DNA of 64,000 bases from Auanema rhodensis (taxonomy: Eukaryota > Nematoda > Chromadorea > Rhabditida > Rhabditidae): the NCBI GenBank assembly GCA_964057225.1, contig OZ059897.1, positions 19,468,001 through 19,532,000 on the forward strand, written 5' to 3'. The position numbers and the translations under genes are program-made. Shown piece by piece: positions 11,232 to 25,622 of this stretch. Numbering within the stretch: the stretch's first letter is position 1; every line of letters starts with the position of its first letter. The notes beneath the pieces are model-generated. The model saw nothing but the letters and a program-made list of their open reading frames with translations. It had not been told where the DNA came from and made no database searches.

Positions 11232-14039
11232 AAAAATTAGTTATGATCGTTTGAAAAATGATGCATTAGTGTATGTTGAGTTTCCATGTACACTCAACAT
11301 TGCTTCCAAAAACATTTTGACAAAAATTTTTTCGAAAAATTTCAAAATAATTTAGCAAAAAGTAGATGTTTTAAGATTCCATTTTTCAAGGCAAAGACGA
11401 TGGACAATGTTATTCAACGAAAAAATTAATTCTTCAGGGTGAAAATCGAGGATATAAGTGTGAACTTATATCAGTTGATATCTCGGTGCATTTTTAAGCT
11501 AGCGCAAATCTGATAACACAGATCGACGCAGCTTAAAAATCCGCATCGAATGCACTATACTACATTGAGAAAAGCTTAATACAAAAATTAGTTATGATCG
11601 TTTGAAAAATGATGCATTAGTGTATGTTGAGTTTCCATGTACACTCAACATTGCTTCCAAAAACATTTTGACAAAAATTTTTTCGAAAAATTTCAAAATA
11701 ATTTAGCAAAAAGTAGATGTTTTTAGATTCCATTTTTTAAGGCAAAGACGATGGACAATGTTATTCAACGAAAAAATTAATTCTTCAGGGTGAAAATCGA
11801 GGATATAAGTGTGAACTTATATCAGTTGATATCTCGGTGCATTTTTAAGCTAGCGCAAATCTGATAACACAGATCGACGCAGCTTAAAAATCCGCATCGA
11901 ATGCACTATACTACATTGAGAAAAGCTTAATACAAAAATTAGTTATGATCGTTTGAAAAATGATGCATTAGTGTATGTTGAGTTTCCATGTACACTCAAC
12001 ATTGCTTCCAAAAACATTTTGACAAAAATTTTTTCGAAAAATTTCAAAATAATTTAGCAAAAAGTAGATGTTTTTAGATTCCATTTTTGAAGGCAAAGAC
12101 GATGGACAATGTTATTCAACGAAAAAATTATTTCTTCAGGGTGAAAATCGAGGATATAAGTGTGAACTTATATCAGTTGATATCTCGGTGCATTTTTAAG
12201 CTAGCGCAAATCTGATAACACAGATCGACGCAGCTTAAAAATCCGCATCGAATGCACTATACTACATTGAGAAAAGCTTAATACAAAAATTAGTTATGAT
12301 CGTTTGAAAAATGATGCATTAGTGTATGTTGAGTTTCCATGTACACTCAACATTGCTTCCAAAAACATTTTGACAAAAATTTTTTCGAAAAATTTCAAAA
12401 TAATTTAGCAAAAAGTAGATGTTTTTAGATTCCATTTTCCAAGGCAAAGACGATGGACAATGTTATTCAACGAAAAAATTATTTCTTCAGGGTGAAAATC
12501 GAGGATATAAGTGTGAACTTATATCAGTTGATATCTCGGTGCATTTTTAAGCTAGCGCAAATCTGATAACACAGATCGACGCAGCTTAAAAATCCGCATC
12601 GAATGCACTATACTACATTGAGAAAAGCTTAATACAAAAATTAGTTATGATCGTTTGAAAAATGATGCATTAGTGTATGTTGAGTTTCCATGTACACTCA
12701 ACATTGCTTCCAAAAACATTTTGACAAAAATTTTTTCGAAAAATTTCAAAATAATTTAGCAAAAAGTAGATGTTTTAAGATTCCATTTTTCAAGGCAAAG
12801 ACGATGGACAATGTTATTCAACGAAAAAATTAATTCTTCAGGGTGAAAATCGAGGATATAAGTGTGAACTTATATCAGTTGATATCTCGGTGCATTTTTA
12901 AGCTAGCGCAAATCTGATAACACAGATCGACGCAGCTTAAAAATCCGCATCGAATGCACTATACTACATTGAGAAAAGCTTAATACAAAAATTAGTTATG
13001 ATCGTTTGAAAAATGATGCATTAGTGTATGTTGAGTTTCCATGTACACTCAACATTGCTTCCAAAAACATTTTGACAAAAATTTTTTCGAAAAATTTCAA
13101 AATAATTTAGCAAAAAGTAGATGTTTTTAGATTCCATTTTTTAAGGCAAAGACGATGGACAATGTTAATCAACGAAAAAATTAATTCTTCAGGGTGAAAA
13201 TCGAGGATATAAGTGTGAACTTATATCAGTTGATATCTCGGTGCATTTTTAAGCTAGCGCAAATCTGATAACACAGATCGACGCAGCTTAAAAATCCGCA
13301 TCGAATGCACTATACTACATTGAGAAAAGCTTAATACAAAAATTAGTTATGATCGTTTGAAAAATGATGCATTAGTGTATGTTGAGTTTCCATGTACACT
13401 CAACATTGCTTCCAAAAACATTTTGACAAAAATTTTTTCGAAAAATTTCAAAATAATTTAGCAAAAAGTAGATGTTTTTAGATTCCATTTTTCAAGGCAA
13501 AGACGATGGACAATGTTATTCAACGAAAAAATTATTTCTTCAGGGTGAAAATCGAGGATATAAGTGTGAACTTATATCAGTTGATATCTCGGTGCATTTT
13601 TAAGCTAGCGCAAATCTGATAACACAGATCGACGCAGCTTAAAAATCCGCATCGAATGCACTATACTACATTGAGAAAAGCTTAATACAAAAATTAGTTA
13701 TGATCGTTTGAAAAATGATGCATTAGTGTATGTTGAGTTTCCATGTACACTCAACATTGCTTCCAAAAACATTTTGACAAAAATTTTTTCGAAAAATTTC
13801 AAAATAATTTAGCAAAAAGTAGATGTTTTTAGATTCCATTTTCCAAGGCAAAGACGATGGACAATGTTATTCAACGAAAAAATTATTTCTTCAGGGTGAA
13901 AATCGAGGATATAAGTGTGAACTTATATCAGTTGATATCTCGGTGCATTTTTAAGCTAGCGCAAATCTGATAACACAGATCGACGCAGCTTAAAAATCCG
14001 CATCGAATGCACTATACTACATTGAGAAAAGCTTAATAC
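11232..14039. repeat. four-unit tandem duplication (M33-M36 and M37-M40)
   Basis: Both sets read ttttaag; ttttttaagg; attatttc; ttttccaagg with attatttc, at an offset of 1,404 bp. Differences are gaagg in M35 against caagg in M39, and gttaatcaacg only in M38. The first set recurs as M59-M62 and the second starts again at M63, so this duplication predates the larger 25/26-unit one or was spread with it. Confidence 0.75.
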
Positions 14040-17000
14040 AAAAATTAGTTATGATCGTTTGAAAAATGATGCATTAGTGTATGTTGAGTTTCCATGTACA
14101 CTCAACATTGCTTCCAAAAACATTTTGACAAAAATTTTTTCGAAAAATTTCAAAATAATTTAGCAAAAAGTAGATGTTTTTAGATTCCATTTTTCAAGGC
14201 AAAGACGATGGACAATGTTATTCAACGAAAAAATTAATTCTTCAGGGTGAAAATCGAGGATATAAGTGTGAACTTATATCAGTTGATATCTCGGTGCATT
14301 TTTAAGCTAGCGCAAATCTGATAACACAGATCGACGCAGCTTAAAAATCCGCATCGAATGCACTATACTACATTGAGAAAAGCTTAATACAAAAATTAGT
14401 TATGATCGTTTGAAAAATGATGCATTAGTGTATGTTGAGTTTCCATGTACACTCAACATTGCTTCCAAAAACATTTTGACAAAAATTTTTTCGAAAAATT
14501 TCAAAATAATTTAGCAAAAAGTAGATGTTTTTAGATTCCATTTTTCAAAGCAAAGACGATGGACAATGTTATTCAACGAAAAAATTAATTCTTCAGGGTG
14601 AAAATCGAGGATATAAGTGTGAACTTATATCAGTTGATATCTCGGTGCATTTTTAAGCTAGCGCAAATCTGATAACACAGATCGACGCAGCTTAAAAATC
14701 CGCATCGAATGCACTATACTACATTGAAAAACGCTTAATACAAAAATTAGTTATGATCGTTTGAAAAATGATGCATTAGTGTATGTTGAGTTTCCATGTA
14801 CACTCAACATTGCTTCCAAAAACATTTTGACAAAAATTTTTTCGAAAAATTTCAAAATAATTTAGCGAAAAGTAGATGTTTTTAGATTCGATTTTTCAAG
14901 GCAAAGACGATGGACAATGTTATTCAACGAAAAAATTAATTCTTCAGGGTGAAAATCGAGGATATAAGTGTGAACTTATATCAGTTGATATCTCGGTGCA
15001 TTTTTAAGCTAGCGCAAATCTGATAACACAGATCGACGCAGCTTAAAAATCCGCACCGAATGCACTATACTACATTGAGAAAAGCTTAATACAAAAATTA
15101 GTTATGATCGTTTGAAAAATGATGCATTAGTGTATGTTGAGTTTCCATGTACACTCAACATTGCTTCCAAAAACATTTTGACAAAAATTTTTTCGAAAAA
15201 TTTCAAAATAATTTAGCAAAAAGTAGATGTTTTTAGATTCCATTTTTCAAGGCAAAGACGATGGACAATGTTATTCAACGAAAAAATTAATTCTTCAGGG
15301 TGAAAATCGAGGATATAAGTGTGAACTTATATCAGTTGATATCTCGGTGCATTTTTAAGCTAGCGCAAATCTGATAACACAGATCGACGCAGCTTAAAAA
15401 TCCGCACCGAATGCACTATACTACATTGAGAAAAGCTTAATACAAAAATTAGTTATGATCGTTTGAAAAATGATGCATTAGTGTATGTTGAGTTTCCATG
15501 TACACTCAACATTGCTTCCAAAAACATTTTGACAAAAATTTTTTCGAAAAATTTCAAAATAATTTAGCAAAAAGTAGATGTTTTTAGATTCCATTTTTCA
15601 AGGCAAAGACGATGGACAATGTTATTCAACGAAAAAATTAATTCTTCAGGGTGAAAATCGAGGATATAAGTGTGAACTTATATCAGTTGATATCTCGGTG
15701 CATTTTTAAGCTAGCGCAAATCTGATAACACAGATCGACGCAGCTTAAAAATCCGCATCGAATGCACTATACTACATTGAAAAACGCTTAATACAAAAAT
15801 TAGTTATGATCGTTTGAAAAATGATGCATTAGTGTATGTTGAGTTTCCATGTACACTCAACATTGCTTCCAAAAACATTTTGACAAAAATTTTTTCGAAA
15901 AATTTCAAAATAATTTAGCGAAAAGTAGATGTTTTTAGATTCGATTTTTCAAGGCAAAGACGATGGACAATGTTATTCAACGAAAAAATTAATTCTTCAG
16001 GGTGAAAATCGAGGATATAAGTGTGAACTTATATCAGTTGATATCTCGGTGCATTTTTAAGCTAGCGCAAATCTGATAACACAGATCGACGCAGCTTAAA
16101 AATCCGCATCGAATGCACTATACTACATTGAGAAAAGCTTAATACAAAAATTAGTTATGATCGTTTGAAAAATGATGCATTAGTGTATGTTGAGTTTCCA
16201 TGTACACTCAACATTGCTTCCAAAAACATTTTGACAAAAATTTTTTCGAAAAATTTCAAAATAATTTAGCAAAAAGTAGATGTTTTTAGATTCCTTTTTT
16301 CAAGGCAAAGACGATGGACAATGTTATTCAACGAAAAAATTATTTCTTCAGGGTGAGAATCGAGGATATAAGTGTGAACTTATATCAGTTGATATCTCGG
16401 TGCATTTTTAAGCTAGCGCAAATCTGATAACACAGATCGACGCAGCTTAAAAATCCGCATCGAATGCACTATACTACATTGAAAAACGCTTGATACAAAA
16501 ATTAGTTATGATCGTTTGAAAAATGATGCATTAGTGTATGTTGAGTTTCCATGTATACTCAACATTGCTTCCAAAAACATTTTGACAAAAATTTTTTCGA
16601 AAAATTTCAAAATAATTTAGCGAAAAGTAGATGTTTTTAGATTCGATTTTTCAAGGCAAAGACGATGGACAATGTTATTCAACGAAAAAATTAATTCTTC
16701 AGGGTGAAAATCGAGGATATAAGTGTGAACTTATATCAGTTGATATCTCGGTGCATTTTTAAGCTAGCGCAAATCTGATAACACAGATCGACGCAGCTTA
16801 AAAATCCGCATCGAATGCACTATATTACATTGAAAAACGCTTAATACAAAAATTAGTTATGATCGTTTGAAAAATGATGCATTAGTGTATGTTGAGTTTC
16901 CATGTACACTCAACATTGCTTCCAAAAACATTTTGACAAAAATTTTTTCGGAAAATTTCAAAATAATTTAGCAAAAAGTAAATGTTTTTAAATTCCTTTT

Positions 17001-20000
17001 TTCAAGGCAAAGACGATGGACAATGTTATTCAACGAAAAAATTAATTCTTCAGGGTTAAAATCGAGGATATAAGTGTGAACTTATATCAGTTGATATCTC
17101 GGTGCATTTTTAAGCTAGCGCAAATCTGATAACACAGATCGACGCAGCTTAAAAATCCGCATCGAATGCACTATATTACATTGAAAAACGCTTAATACAA
17201 AAATTAGTTATGATCGTTTGAAAAATGATGCATTAGTGTATGTTGAGTTTCCATGTACACTCAACATTGCTTCCAAAAACATTTTGACAAAAATTTTTTC
17301 GGAAAATTTCAAAATAATTTAGCAAAAAGTAAATGTTTTTAAATTCCTTTTTTCAAGGCAAAGACGATGGACAATGTTATTCAACGAAAAAATTAATTCT
17401 TCAGGGTTAAAATCGAGGATATAAGTGTGAACTTATATCAGTTGATATCTCGGTGCATTTTTAAGCTAGCGCAAATCTGATAACAAAGATCGACGCAGCT
17501 TAAAAATCCGCATCGAATGCACTATATTACATTGAGAAACACTTGATACAAAAATTAGTTATGATCGTTTGAAAAATGATGCATTAGTGTATGTTGAGTT
17601 TCCATGTACACTCAACATTGCTTCCAAAAACATTTTGACAAAAATTTTTTCGAAAAATTTCAAAATAATTTAGCAAAAAGTAGATGTTTTAAGATTCCAT
17701 TTTTCAAGGCAAAGACGATGGACAATGTTATTCAACGAAAAAATTAATTCTTCAGGGTGAAAATCGAGGATATAAGTGTGAACTTATATCAGTTGATATC
17801 TCGGTGCATTTTTAAGCTAGCGCAAATCTGATAACACAGATCGACGCAGCTTAAAAATCCGCATCGAATGCACTATATTACATTGAAAAACGCTTAATAC
17901 AAAAATTAGTTATGATCGTTTGAAAAATGATGCATTAGTGTATGTTGAGTTTCCATGTACACTCAACATTGCTTCCAAAAACATTTTGACAAAAATTTTT
18001 TCGGAAAATTTCAAAATAATTTAGCAAAAAGTAAATGTTTTTAAATTCCTTTTTTCAAGGCAAAGACGATGGACAATGTTATTCAACGAAAAAATTAATT
18101 CTTCAGGGTTAAAATCGAGGATATAAGTGTGAACTTATATCAGTTGATATCTCGGTGCATTTTTAAGCTAGCGCAAATCTGATAACACAGATCGACGCAG
18201 CTTAAAAATCCGCATCGAATGCACTATACTACATTGAGAAAAGCTTAATACAAAAATTAGTTATGATCGTTTGAAAAATGATGCATTAGTGTATGTTGAG
18301 TTTCCATGTACACTCAACATTGCTTCCAAAAACATTTTGACAAAAATTTTTTCGGAAAATTTCAAAATAATTTAGCAAAAAGTAAATGTTTTTAAATTCC
18401 TTTTTTCAAGGCAAAGACGATGGACAATGTTATTCAACGAAAAAATTAATTCTTCAGGGTTAAAATCGAGGATATAAGTGTGAACTTATATCAGTTGATA
18501 TCTCGGTGCATTTTTAAGCTAGCGCAAATCTGATAACACAGATCGACGCAGCTTAAAAATCCGCATCGAATGCACTATATTACATTGAAAAACGCTTAAT
18601 ACAAAAATTAGTTATGATCGTTTGAAAAATGATGCATTAGTGTATGTTGAGTTTCCATGTACACTCAACATTGCTTCCAAAAACATTTTGACAAAAATTT
18701 TTTCGGAAAATTTCAAAATAATTTAGCAAAAAGTAAATGTTTTTAAATTCCTTTTTTCAAGGCAAAGACGATGGACAATGTTATTCAACGAAAAAATTAA
18801 TTCTTCAGGGTTAAAATCGAGGATATAAGTGTGAACTTATATCAGTTGATATCTCGGTGCATTTTTAAGCTAGCGCAAATCTGATAACAAAGATCGACGC
18901 AGCTTAAAAATCCGCATCGAATGCACTATATTACATTGAGAAACACTTGATACAAAAATTAGTTATGATCGTTTGAAAAATGATGCATTAGTGTATGTTG
19001 AGTTTCCATGTACACTCAACATTGCTTCCAAAAACATTTTGACAAAAATTTTTTCGGAAAATTTCAAAATAATTTAGCAAAAAGTAAATGTTTTTAAATT
19101 CCTTTTTTCAAGGCAAAGACGATGGACAATGTTATTCAACGAAAAAATTAATTCTTCAGGGTTAAAATCGAGGATATAAGTGTGAACTTATATCAGTTGA
19201 TATCTCGGTGCATTTTTAAGCTAGCGCAAATCTGATAACACAGATCGACGCAGCTTAAAAATCCGCATCGAATGCACTATATTACATTGAAAAACGCTTA
19301 ATACAAAAATTAGTTATGATCGTTTGAAAAATGATGCATTAGTGTATGTTGAGTTTCCATGTACACTCAACATTGCTTCCAAAAACATTTTGACAAAAAT
19401 TTTTTCGGAAAATTTCAAAATAATTTAGCAAAAAGTAAATGTTTTTAAATTCCTTTTTTCAAGGCAAAGACGATGGACAATGTTATTCAACGAAAAAATT
19501 AATTCTTCAGGGTTAAAATCGAGGATATAAGTGTGAACTTATATCAGTTGATATCTCGGTGCATTTTTAAGCTAGCGCAAATCTGATAACAAAGATCGAC
19601 GCAGCTTAAAAATCCGCATCGAATGCACTATATTACATTGAGAAACACTTGATACAAAAATTAGTTATGATCGTTTGAAAAATGATGCATTAGTGTATGT
19701 TGAGTTTCCATGTACACTCAACATTGCTTCCAAAAACATTTTGACAAAAATTTTTTCGAAAAATTTCAAAATAATTTAGCAAAAAGTAGATGTTTTAAGA
19801 TTCCATTTTTCAAGGCAAAGACGATGGACAATGTTATTCAACGAAAAAATTAATTCTTCAGGGTGAAAATCGAGGATATAAGTGTGAACTTATATCAGTT
19901 GATATCTCGGTGCATTTTTAAGCTAGCGCAAATCTGATAACACAGATCGACGCAGCTTAAAAATCCGCATCGAATGCACTATACTACATTGAGAAAAGCT

Positions 20001-21761
20001 TAATACAAAAATTAGTTATGATCGTTTGAAAAATGATGCATTAGTGTATGTTGAGTTTCCATGTACACTCAACATTGCTTCCAAAAACATTTTGACAAAA
20101 ATTTTTTCGGAAAATTTCAAAATAATTTAGCAAAAAGTAAATGTTTTTAAATTCCTTTTTTCAAGGCAAAGACGATGGACAATGTTATTCAACGAAAAAA
20201 TTAATTCTTCAGGGTTAAAATCGAGGATATAAGTGTGAACTTATATCAGTTGATATCTCGGTGCATTTTTAAGCTAGCGCAAATCTGATAACAAAGATCG
20301 ACGCAGCTTAAAAATCCGCATCGAATGCACTATATTACATTGAGAAACACTTGATACAAAAATTAGTTATGATCGTTTGAAAAATGATGCATTAGTGTAT
20401 GTTGAGTTTCCATGTACACTCAACATTGCTTCCAAAAACATTTTGACAAAAATTTTTTCGAAAAATTTCAAAATAATTTAGCAAAAAGTAGATGTTTTAA
20501 GATTCCATTTTTCAAGGCAAAGACGATGGACAATGTTATTCAACGAAAAAATTAATTCTTCAGGGTGAAAATCGAGGATATAAGTGTGAACTTATATCAG
20601 TTGATATCTCGGTGCATTTTTAAGCTAGCGCAAATCTGATAACACAGATCGACGCAGCTTAAAAATCCGCATCGAATGCACTATACTACATTGAGAAAAG
20701 CTTAATACAAAAATTAGTTATGATCGTTTGAAAAATGATGCATTAGTGTATGTTGAGTTTCCATGTACACTCAACATTGCTTCCAAAAACATTTTGACAA
20801 AAATTTTTTCGAAAAATTTCAAAATAATTTAGCAAAAAGTAGATGTTTTTAGATTCCATTTTTTAAGGCAAAGACGATGGACAATGTTATTCAACGAAAA
20901 AATTAATTCTTCAGGGTGAAAATCGAGGATATAAGTGTGAACTTATATCAGTTGATATCTCGGTGCATTTTTAAGCTAGCGCAAATCTGATAACACAGAT
21001 CGACGCAGCTTAAAAATCCGCATCGAATGCACTATACTACATTGAGAAAAGCTTAATACAAAAATTAGTTATGATCGTTTGAAAAATGATGCATTAGTGT
21101 ATGTTGAGTTTCCATGTACACTCAACATTGCTTCCAAAAACATTTTGACAAAAATTTTTTCGAAAAATTTCAAAATAATTTAGCAAAAAGTAGATGTTTT
21201 TAGATTCCATTTTTGAAGGCAAAGACGATGGACAATGTTATTCAACGAAAAAATTATTTCTTCAGGGTGAAAATCGAGGATATAAGTGTGAACTTATATC
21301 AGTTGATATCTCGGTGCATTTTTAAGCTAGCGCAAATCTGATAACACAGATCGACGCAGCTTAAAAATCCGCATCGAATGCACTATACTACATTGAGAAA
21401 AGCTTAATACAAAAATTAGTTATGATCGTTTGAAAAATGATGCATTAGTGTATGTTGAGTTTCCATGTACACTCAACATTGCTTCCAAAAACATTTTGAC
21501 AAAAATTTTTTCGAAAAATTTCAAAATAATTTAGCAAAAAGTAGATGTTTTTAGATTCCATTTTCCAAGGCAAAGACGATGGACAATGTTATTCAACGAA
21601 AAAATTATTTCTTCAGGGTGAAAATCGAGGATATAAGTGTGAACTTATATCAGTTGATATCTCGGTGCATTTTTAAGCTAGCGCAAATCTGATAACACAG
21701 ATCGACGCAGCTTAAAAATCCGCATCGAATGCACTATACTACATTGAGAAAAGCTTAATAC
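12636..21761. repeat. 26-unit higher-order repeat, copy 2 (M37-M62)
   Basis: M37-M51 match M12-M26 at an offset of 8,775 bp, and M53-M62 match M27-M36 at 9,126 bp (26 x 351). The difference is one extra class A unit, M52 (17,901-18,251), unusual in its class for its ctatacta and gagaaaagcttaat end. M43 and M44 share a private gcaccg change. A third copy starts at M63-M65 (ttttaag, ttttttaagg with gttaatc, attatttc) but the order then diverges. Confidence 0.8.
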
Positions 21762-24700
21762 AAAAATTAGTTATGATCGTTTGAAAAATGATGCATTAGT
21801 GTATGTTGAGTTTCCATGTACACTCAACATTGCTTCCAAAAACATTTTGACAAAAATTTTTTCGAAAAATTTCAAAATAATTTAGCAAAAAGTAGATGTT
21901 TTAAGATTCCATTTTTCAAGGCAAAGACGATGGACAATGTTATTCAACGAAAAAATTAATTCTTCAGGGTGAAAATCGAGGATATAAGTGTGAACTTATA
22001 TCAGTTGATATCTCGGTGCATTTTTAAGCTAGCGCAAATCTGATAACACAGATCGACGCAGCTTAAAAATCCGCATCGAATGCACTATACTACATTGAGA
22101 AAAGCTTAATACAAAAATTAGTTATGATCGTTTGAAAAATGATGCATTAGTGTATGTTGAGTTTCCATGTACACTCAACATTGCTTCCAAAAACATTTTG
22201 ACAAAAATTTTTTCGAAAAATTTCAAAATAATTTAGCAAAAAGTAGATGTTTTTAGATTCCATTTTTTAAGGCAAAGACGATGGACAATGTTAATCAACG
22301 AAAAAATTAATTCTTCAGGGTGAAAATCGAGGATATAAGTGTGAACTTATATCAGTTGATATCTCGGTGCATTTTTAAGCTAGCGCAAATCTGATAACAC
22401 AGATCGACGCAGCTTAAAAATCCGCATCGAATGCACTATACTACATTGAGAAAAGCTTAATACAAAAATTAGTTATGATCGTTTGAAAAATGATGCATTA
22501 GTGTATGTTGAGTTTCCATGTACACTCAACATTGCTTCCAAAAACATTTTGACAAAAATTTTTTCGAAAAATTTCAAAATAATTTAGCAAAAAGTAGATG
22601 TTTTTAGATTTCATTTTTCAAGGCAAAGACGATGGACAATGTTATTCAACGAAAAAATTATTTCTTCAGGGTGAAAATCGAGGATATAAGTGTGAACTTA
22701 TATCAGTTGATATCTCGGTGCATTTTTAAGCTAGCGCAAATCTGATAACACAGATCGACGCAGCTTAAAAATCCGCATCGAATGCACTATACTACATTGA
22801 GAAAAGCTTAATACAAAAATTAGTTATGATCGTTTGAAAAATGATGCATTAGTGTATGTTGAGTTTCCATGTACACTCAACATTGCTTCCAAAAACATTT
22901 TGACAAAAATTTTTTCGAAAAATTTCAAAATAATTTAGCAAAAAGTAGATGTTTTTAGATTCCATTTTTCAAGGCAAAGACGATGGACAATGTTATTCAA
23001 CGAAAAAATTAATTCTTCAGGGTGAAAATCGAGGATATAAGTGTGAACTTATATCAGTTGATATCTCGGTGCATTTTTAAGCTAGCGCAAATCTGATAAC
23101 ACAGATCGACGCAGCTTAAAAATCCGCATCGAATGCACTATACTACATTGAGAAAAGCTTAATACAAAAATTAGTTATGATCGTTTGAAAAATGATGCAT
23201 TAGTGTATGTTGAGTTTCCATGTACACTCAACATTGCTTCCAAAAACATTTTGACAAAAATTTTTTCGAAAAATTTCAAAAAAATTTAGCAAAAAGTAGA
23301 TGTTTTTAGATTCCATTTTTCAAGGCAAAGACGATGGACAATGTTATTCAACGAAAAAATTAATTCTTCAGGGTGAAAATCGAGGATATAAGTGTGAACT
23401 TATATCAGTTGATATCTCGGTGCATTTTTAAGCTAGCGCAAATCTGATAACACAGATCGACGCAGCTTAAAAATCCGCATCGAATGCACTATACTACATT
23501 GAAAAACGCTTAATACAAAAATTAGTTATGATCGTTTGAAAAATGATGCATTAGTGTATGTTGAGTTTCCATGTACACTCAACATTGCTTCCAAAAACAT
23601 TTTGACAAAAATTTTTTCGAAAAATTTCAAAATAATTTAGCAAAAAGTAGATGTTTTTAGATTCCATTTTCCAAGGCAAAGACGATGGACAATGTTATTC
23701 AACGAAAAAATCATTTCTTCAGGGTGAAAATCGAGGATATAAGTGTGAACTTATATCAGTTGATATCTCGGTGCATTTTTAAGCTAGCGCAAATCTGATA
23801 ACACAGATCGACGCAGCTTAAAAATCCGCATCGAATGCACTATACTACATTGAGAAAAGCTTAATACAAAAATTAGTTATGATCGTTTGAAAAATGATGC
23901 ATTAGTGTATGTTGAGTTTCCATGTACACTCAACATTGCTTCCAAAAACATTTTGACAAAAATTTTTTCGAAAAATTTCAAAATAATTTAGCAAAAAGTA
24001 GATGTTTTAAGATTCCATTTTTCAAGGCAAAGACGATGGACAATGTTATTCAACGAAAAAATTAATTCTTCAGGGTGAAAATCGAGGATATAAGTGTGAA
24101 CTTATATCAGTTGATATCTCGGTGCATTTTTAAGCTAGCGCAAATCTGATAACACAGATCGACGCAGCTTAAAAATCCGCATCGAATGCACTATACTACA
24201 TTGAGAAAAGCTTAATACAAAAATTAGTTATGATCGTTTGAAAAATGATGCATTAGTGTATGTTGAGTTTCCATGTACACTCAACATTGCTTCCAAAAAC
24301 ATTTTGACAAAAATTTTTTCGAAAAATTTCAAAATAATTTAGCAAAAAGTAGATGTTTTTAGATTCCATTTTTTAAGGCAAAGACGATGGACAATGTTAA
24401 TCAACGAAAAAATTAATTCTTCAGGGTGAAAATCGAGGATATAAGTGTGAACTTATATCAGTTGATATCTCGGTGCATTTTTAAGCTAGCGCAAATCTGA
24501 TAACACAGATCGACGCAGCTTAAAAATCCGCATCGAATGCACTATACTACATTGAGAAAAGCTTAATACAAAAATTAGTTATGATCGTTTGAAAAATGAT
24601 GCATTAGTGTATGTTGAGTTTCCATGTACACTCAACATTGCTTCCAAAAACATTTTGACAAAAATTTTTTCGAAAAATTTCAAAATAATTTAGCAAAAAG

Positions 24701-25622
24701 TAGATGTTTTTAGATTTCATTTTTCAAGGCAAAGACGATGGACAATGTTATTCAACGAAAAAATTATTTCTTCAGGGTGAAAATCGAGGATATAAGTGTG
24801 AACTTATATCAGTTGATATCTCGGTGCATTTTTAAGCTAGCGCAAATCTGATAACACAGATCGACGCAGCTTAAAAATCCGCATCGAATGCACTATACTA
24901 CATTGAGAAAAGCTTAATACAAAAATTAGTTATGATCGTTTGAAAAATGATGCATTAGTGTATGTTGAGTTTCCATGTACACTCAACATTGCTTCCAAAA
25001 ACATTTTGACAAAAATTTTTTCGAAAAATTTCAAAATAATTTAGCAAAAAGTAGATGTTTTTAGATTCCATTTTTCAAGGCAAAGACGATGGACAATGTT
25101 ATTCAACGAAAAAATTAATTCTTCAGGGTGAAAATCGAGGATATAAGTGTGAACTTATATCAGTTGATATCTCGGTGCATTTTTAAGCTAGCGCAAATCT
25201 GATAACACAGATCGACGCAGCTTAAAAATCCGCATCGAATGCACTATACTACATTGAGAAAAGCTTAATACAAAAATTAGTTATGATCGTTTGAAAAATG
25301 ATGCATTAGTGTATGTTGAGTTTCCATGTACACTCAACATTGCTTCCAAAAACATTTTGACAAAAATTTTTTCGAAAAATTTCAAAATAATTTAGCAAAA
25401 AGTAGATGTTTTTAGATTCCATTTTTCAAGGCAAAGACGATGGACAATGTTATTCAACGAAAAAATTAATTCTTCAGGGTGAAAATCGAGGATATAAGTG
25501 TGAACTTATATCAGTTGATATCTCGGTGCATTTTTAAGCTAGCGCAAATCTGATAACACAGATCGACGCAGCTTAAAAATCCGCATCGAATGCACTATAC
25601 TACATTGAAAAACGCTTAATAC
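21411..25622. repeat. six-unit tandem duplication (M62-M67 and M68-M73)
   Basis: The order ttttccaagg; ttttaag; ttttttaagg with gttaatcaacg; agatttcattttt with attatttc; consensus-like; consensus-like ending gaaaaacgc repeats at 2,106 bp. The paired gttaatc (M64, M70) and tttcattttt (M65, M71) markers are unambiguous. Private changes are caaaaaaatttagc in M67 and atcatttc in M68. Confidence 0.85.

Larger units (their letters stand above)
3861..12635. repeat. 25-unit higher-order repeat, copy 1 (M12-M36)
   Basis: The order of diagnostic unit types in M12-M36 is largely repeated in M37-M62. Strong shared markers are cattttttaagg (M13), ttttccaagg with attatttc (M15), caaagc (M17), gggtgagaat with cgcttgatac (M22), the atgtatactc substitution (M23), then A, A with aacaaag and ttttaag (M24-M26). 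M23 and M48 lie exactly 8,775 bp (25 x 351) apart. M19-M21 do not match their partners well, so homogenisation is incomplete. This copy also contains smaller internal repeats. Confidence 0.8.
1..22463. repeat. left domain: class A, ttttaag and consensus-like units
   Basis: This domain is defined by class A units, which carry ttcggaaaa, gtaaatg, taaattcctttttt and usually gggttaaaat. There are 19: M1, 4, 7, 11, 24, 25, 27-30, 32, 49, 50, 52-56 and 58. None occurs after 20,357. Eight of them (M25, 28, 30, 32, 50, 54, 56, 58) also have aacaaagatc, always with the gagaaacacttgat linker. Class B units (gatgttttaagattcc) usually follow class A. M2 (cgagaaaatt) and M3 (cgttaga, taccaaaaag, gatagac, cgaaaaagtt) instead match classes otherwise typical of the right domain, so the domain border is not a simple gradient. 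Confidence 0.85.
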
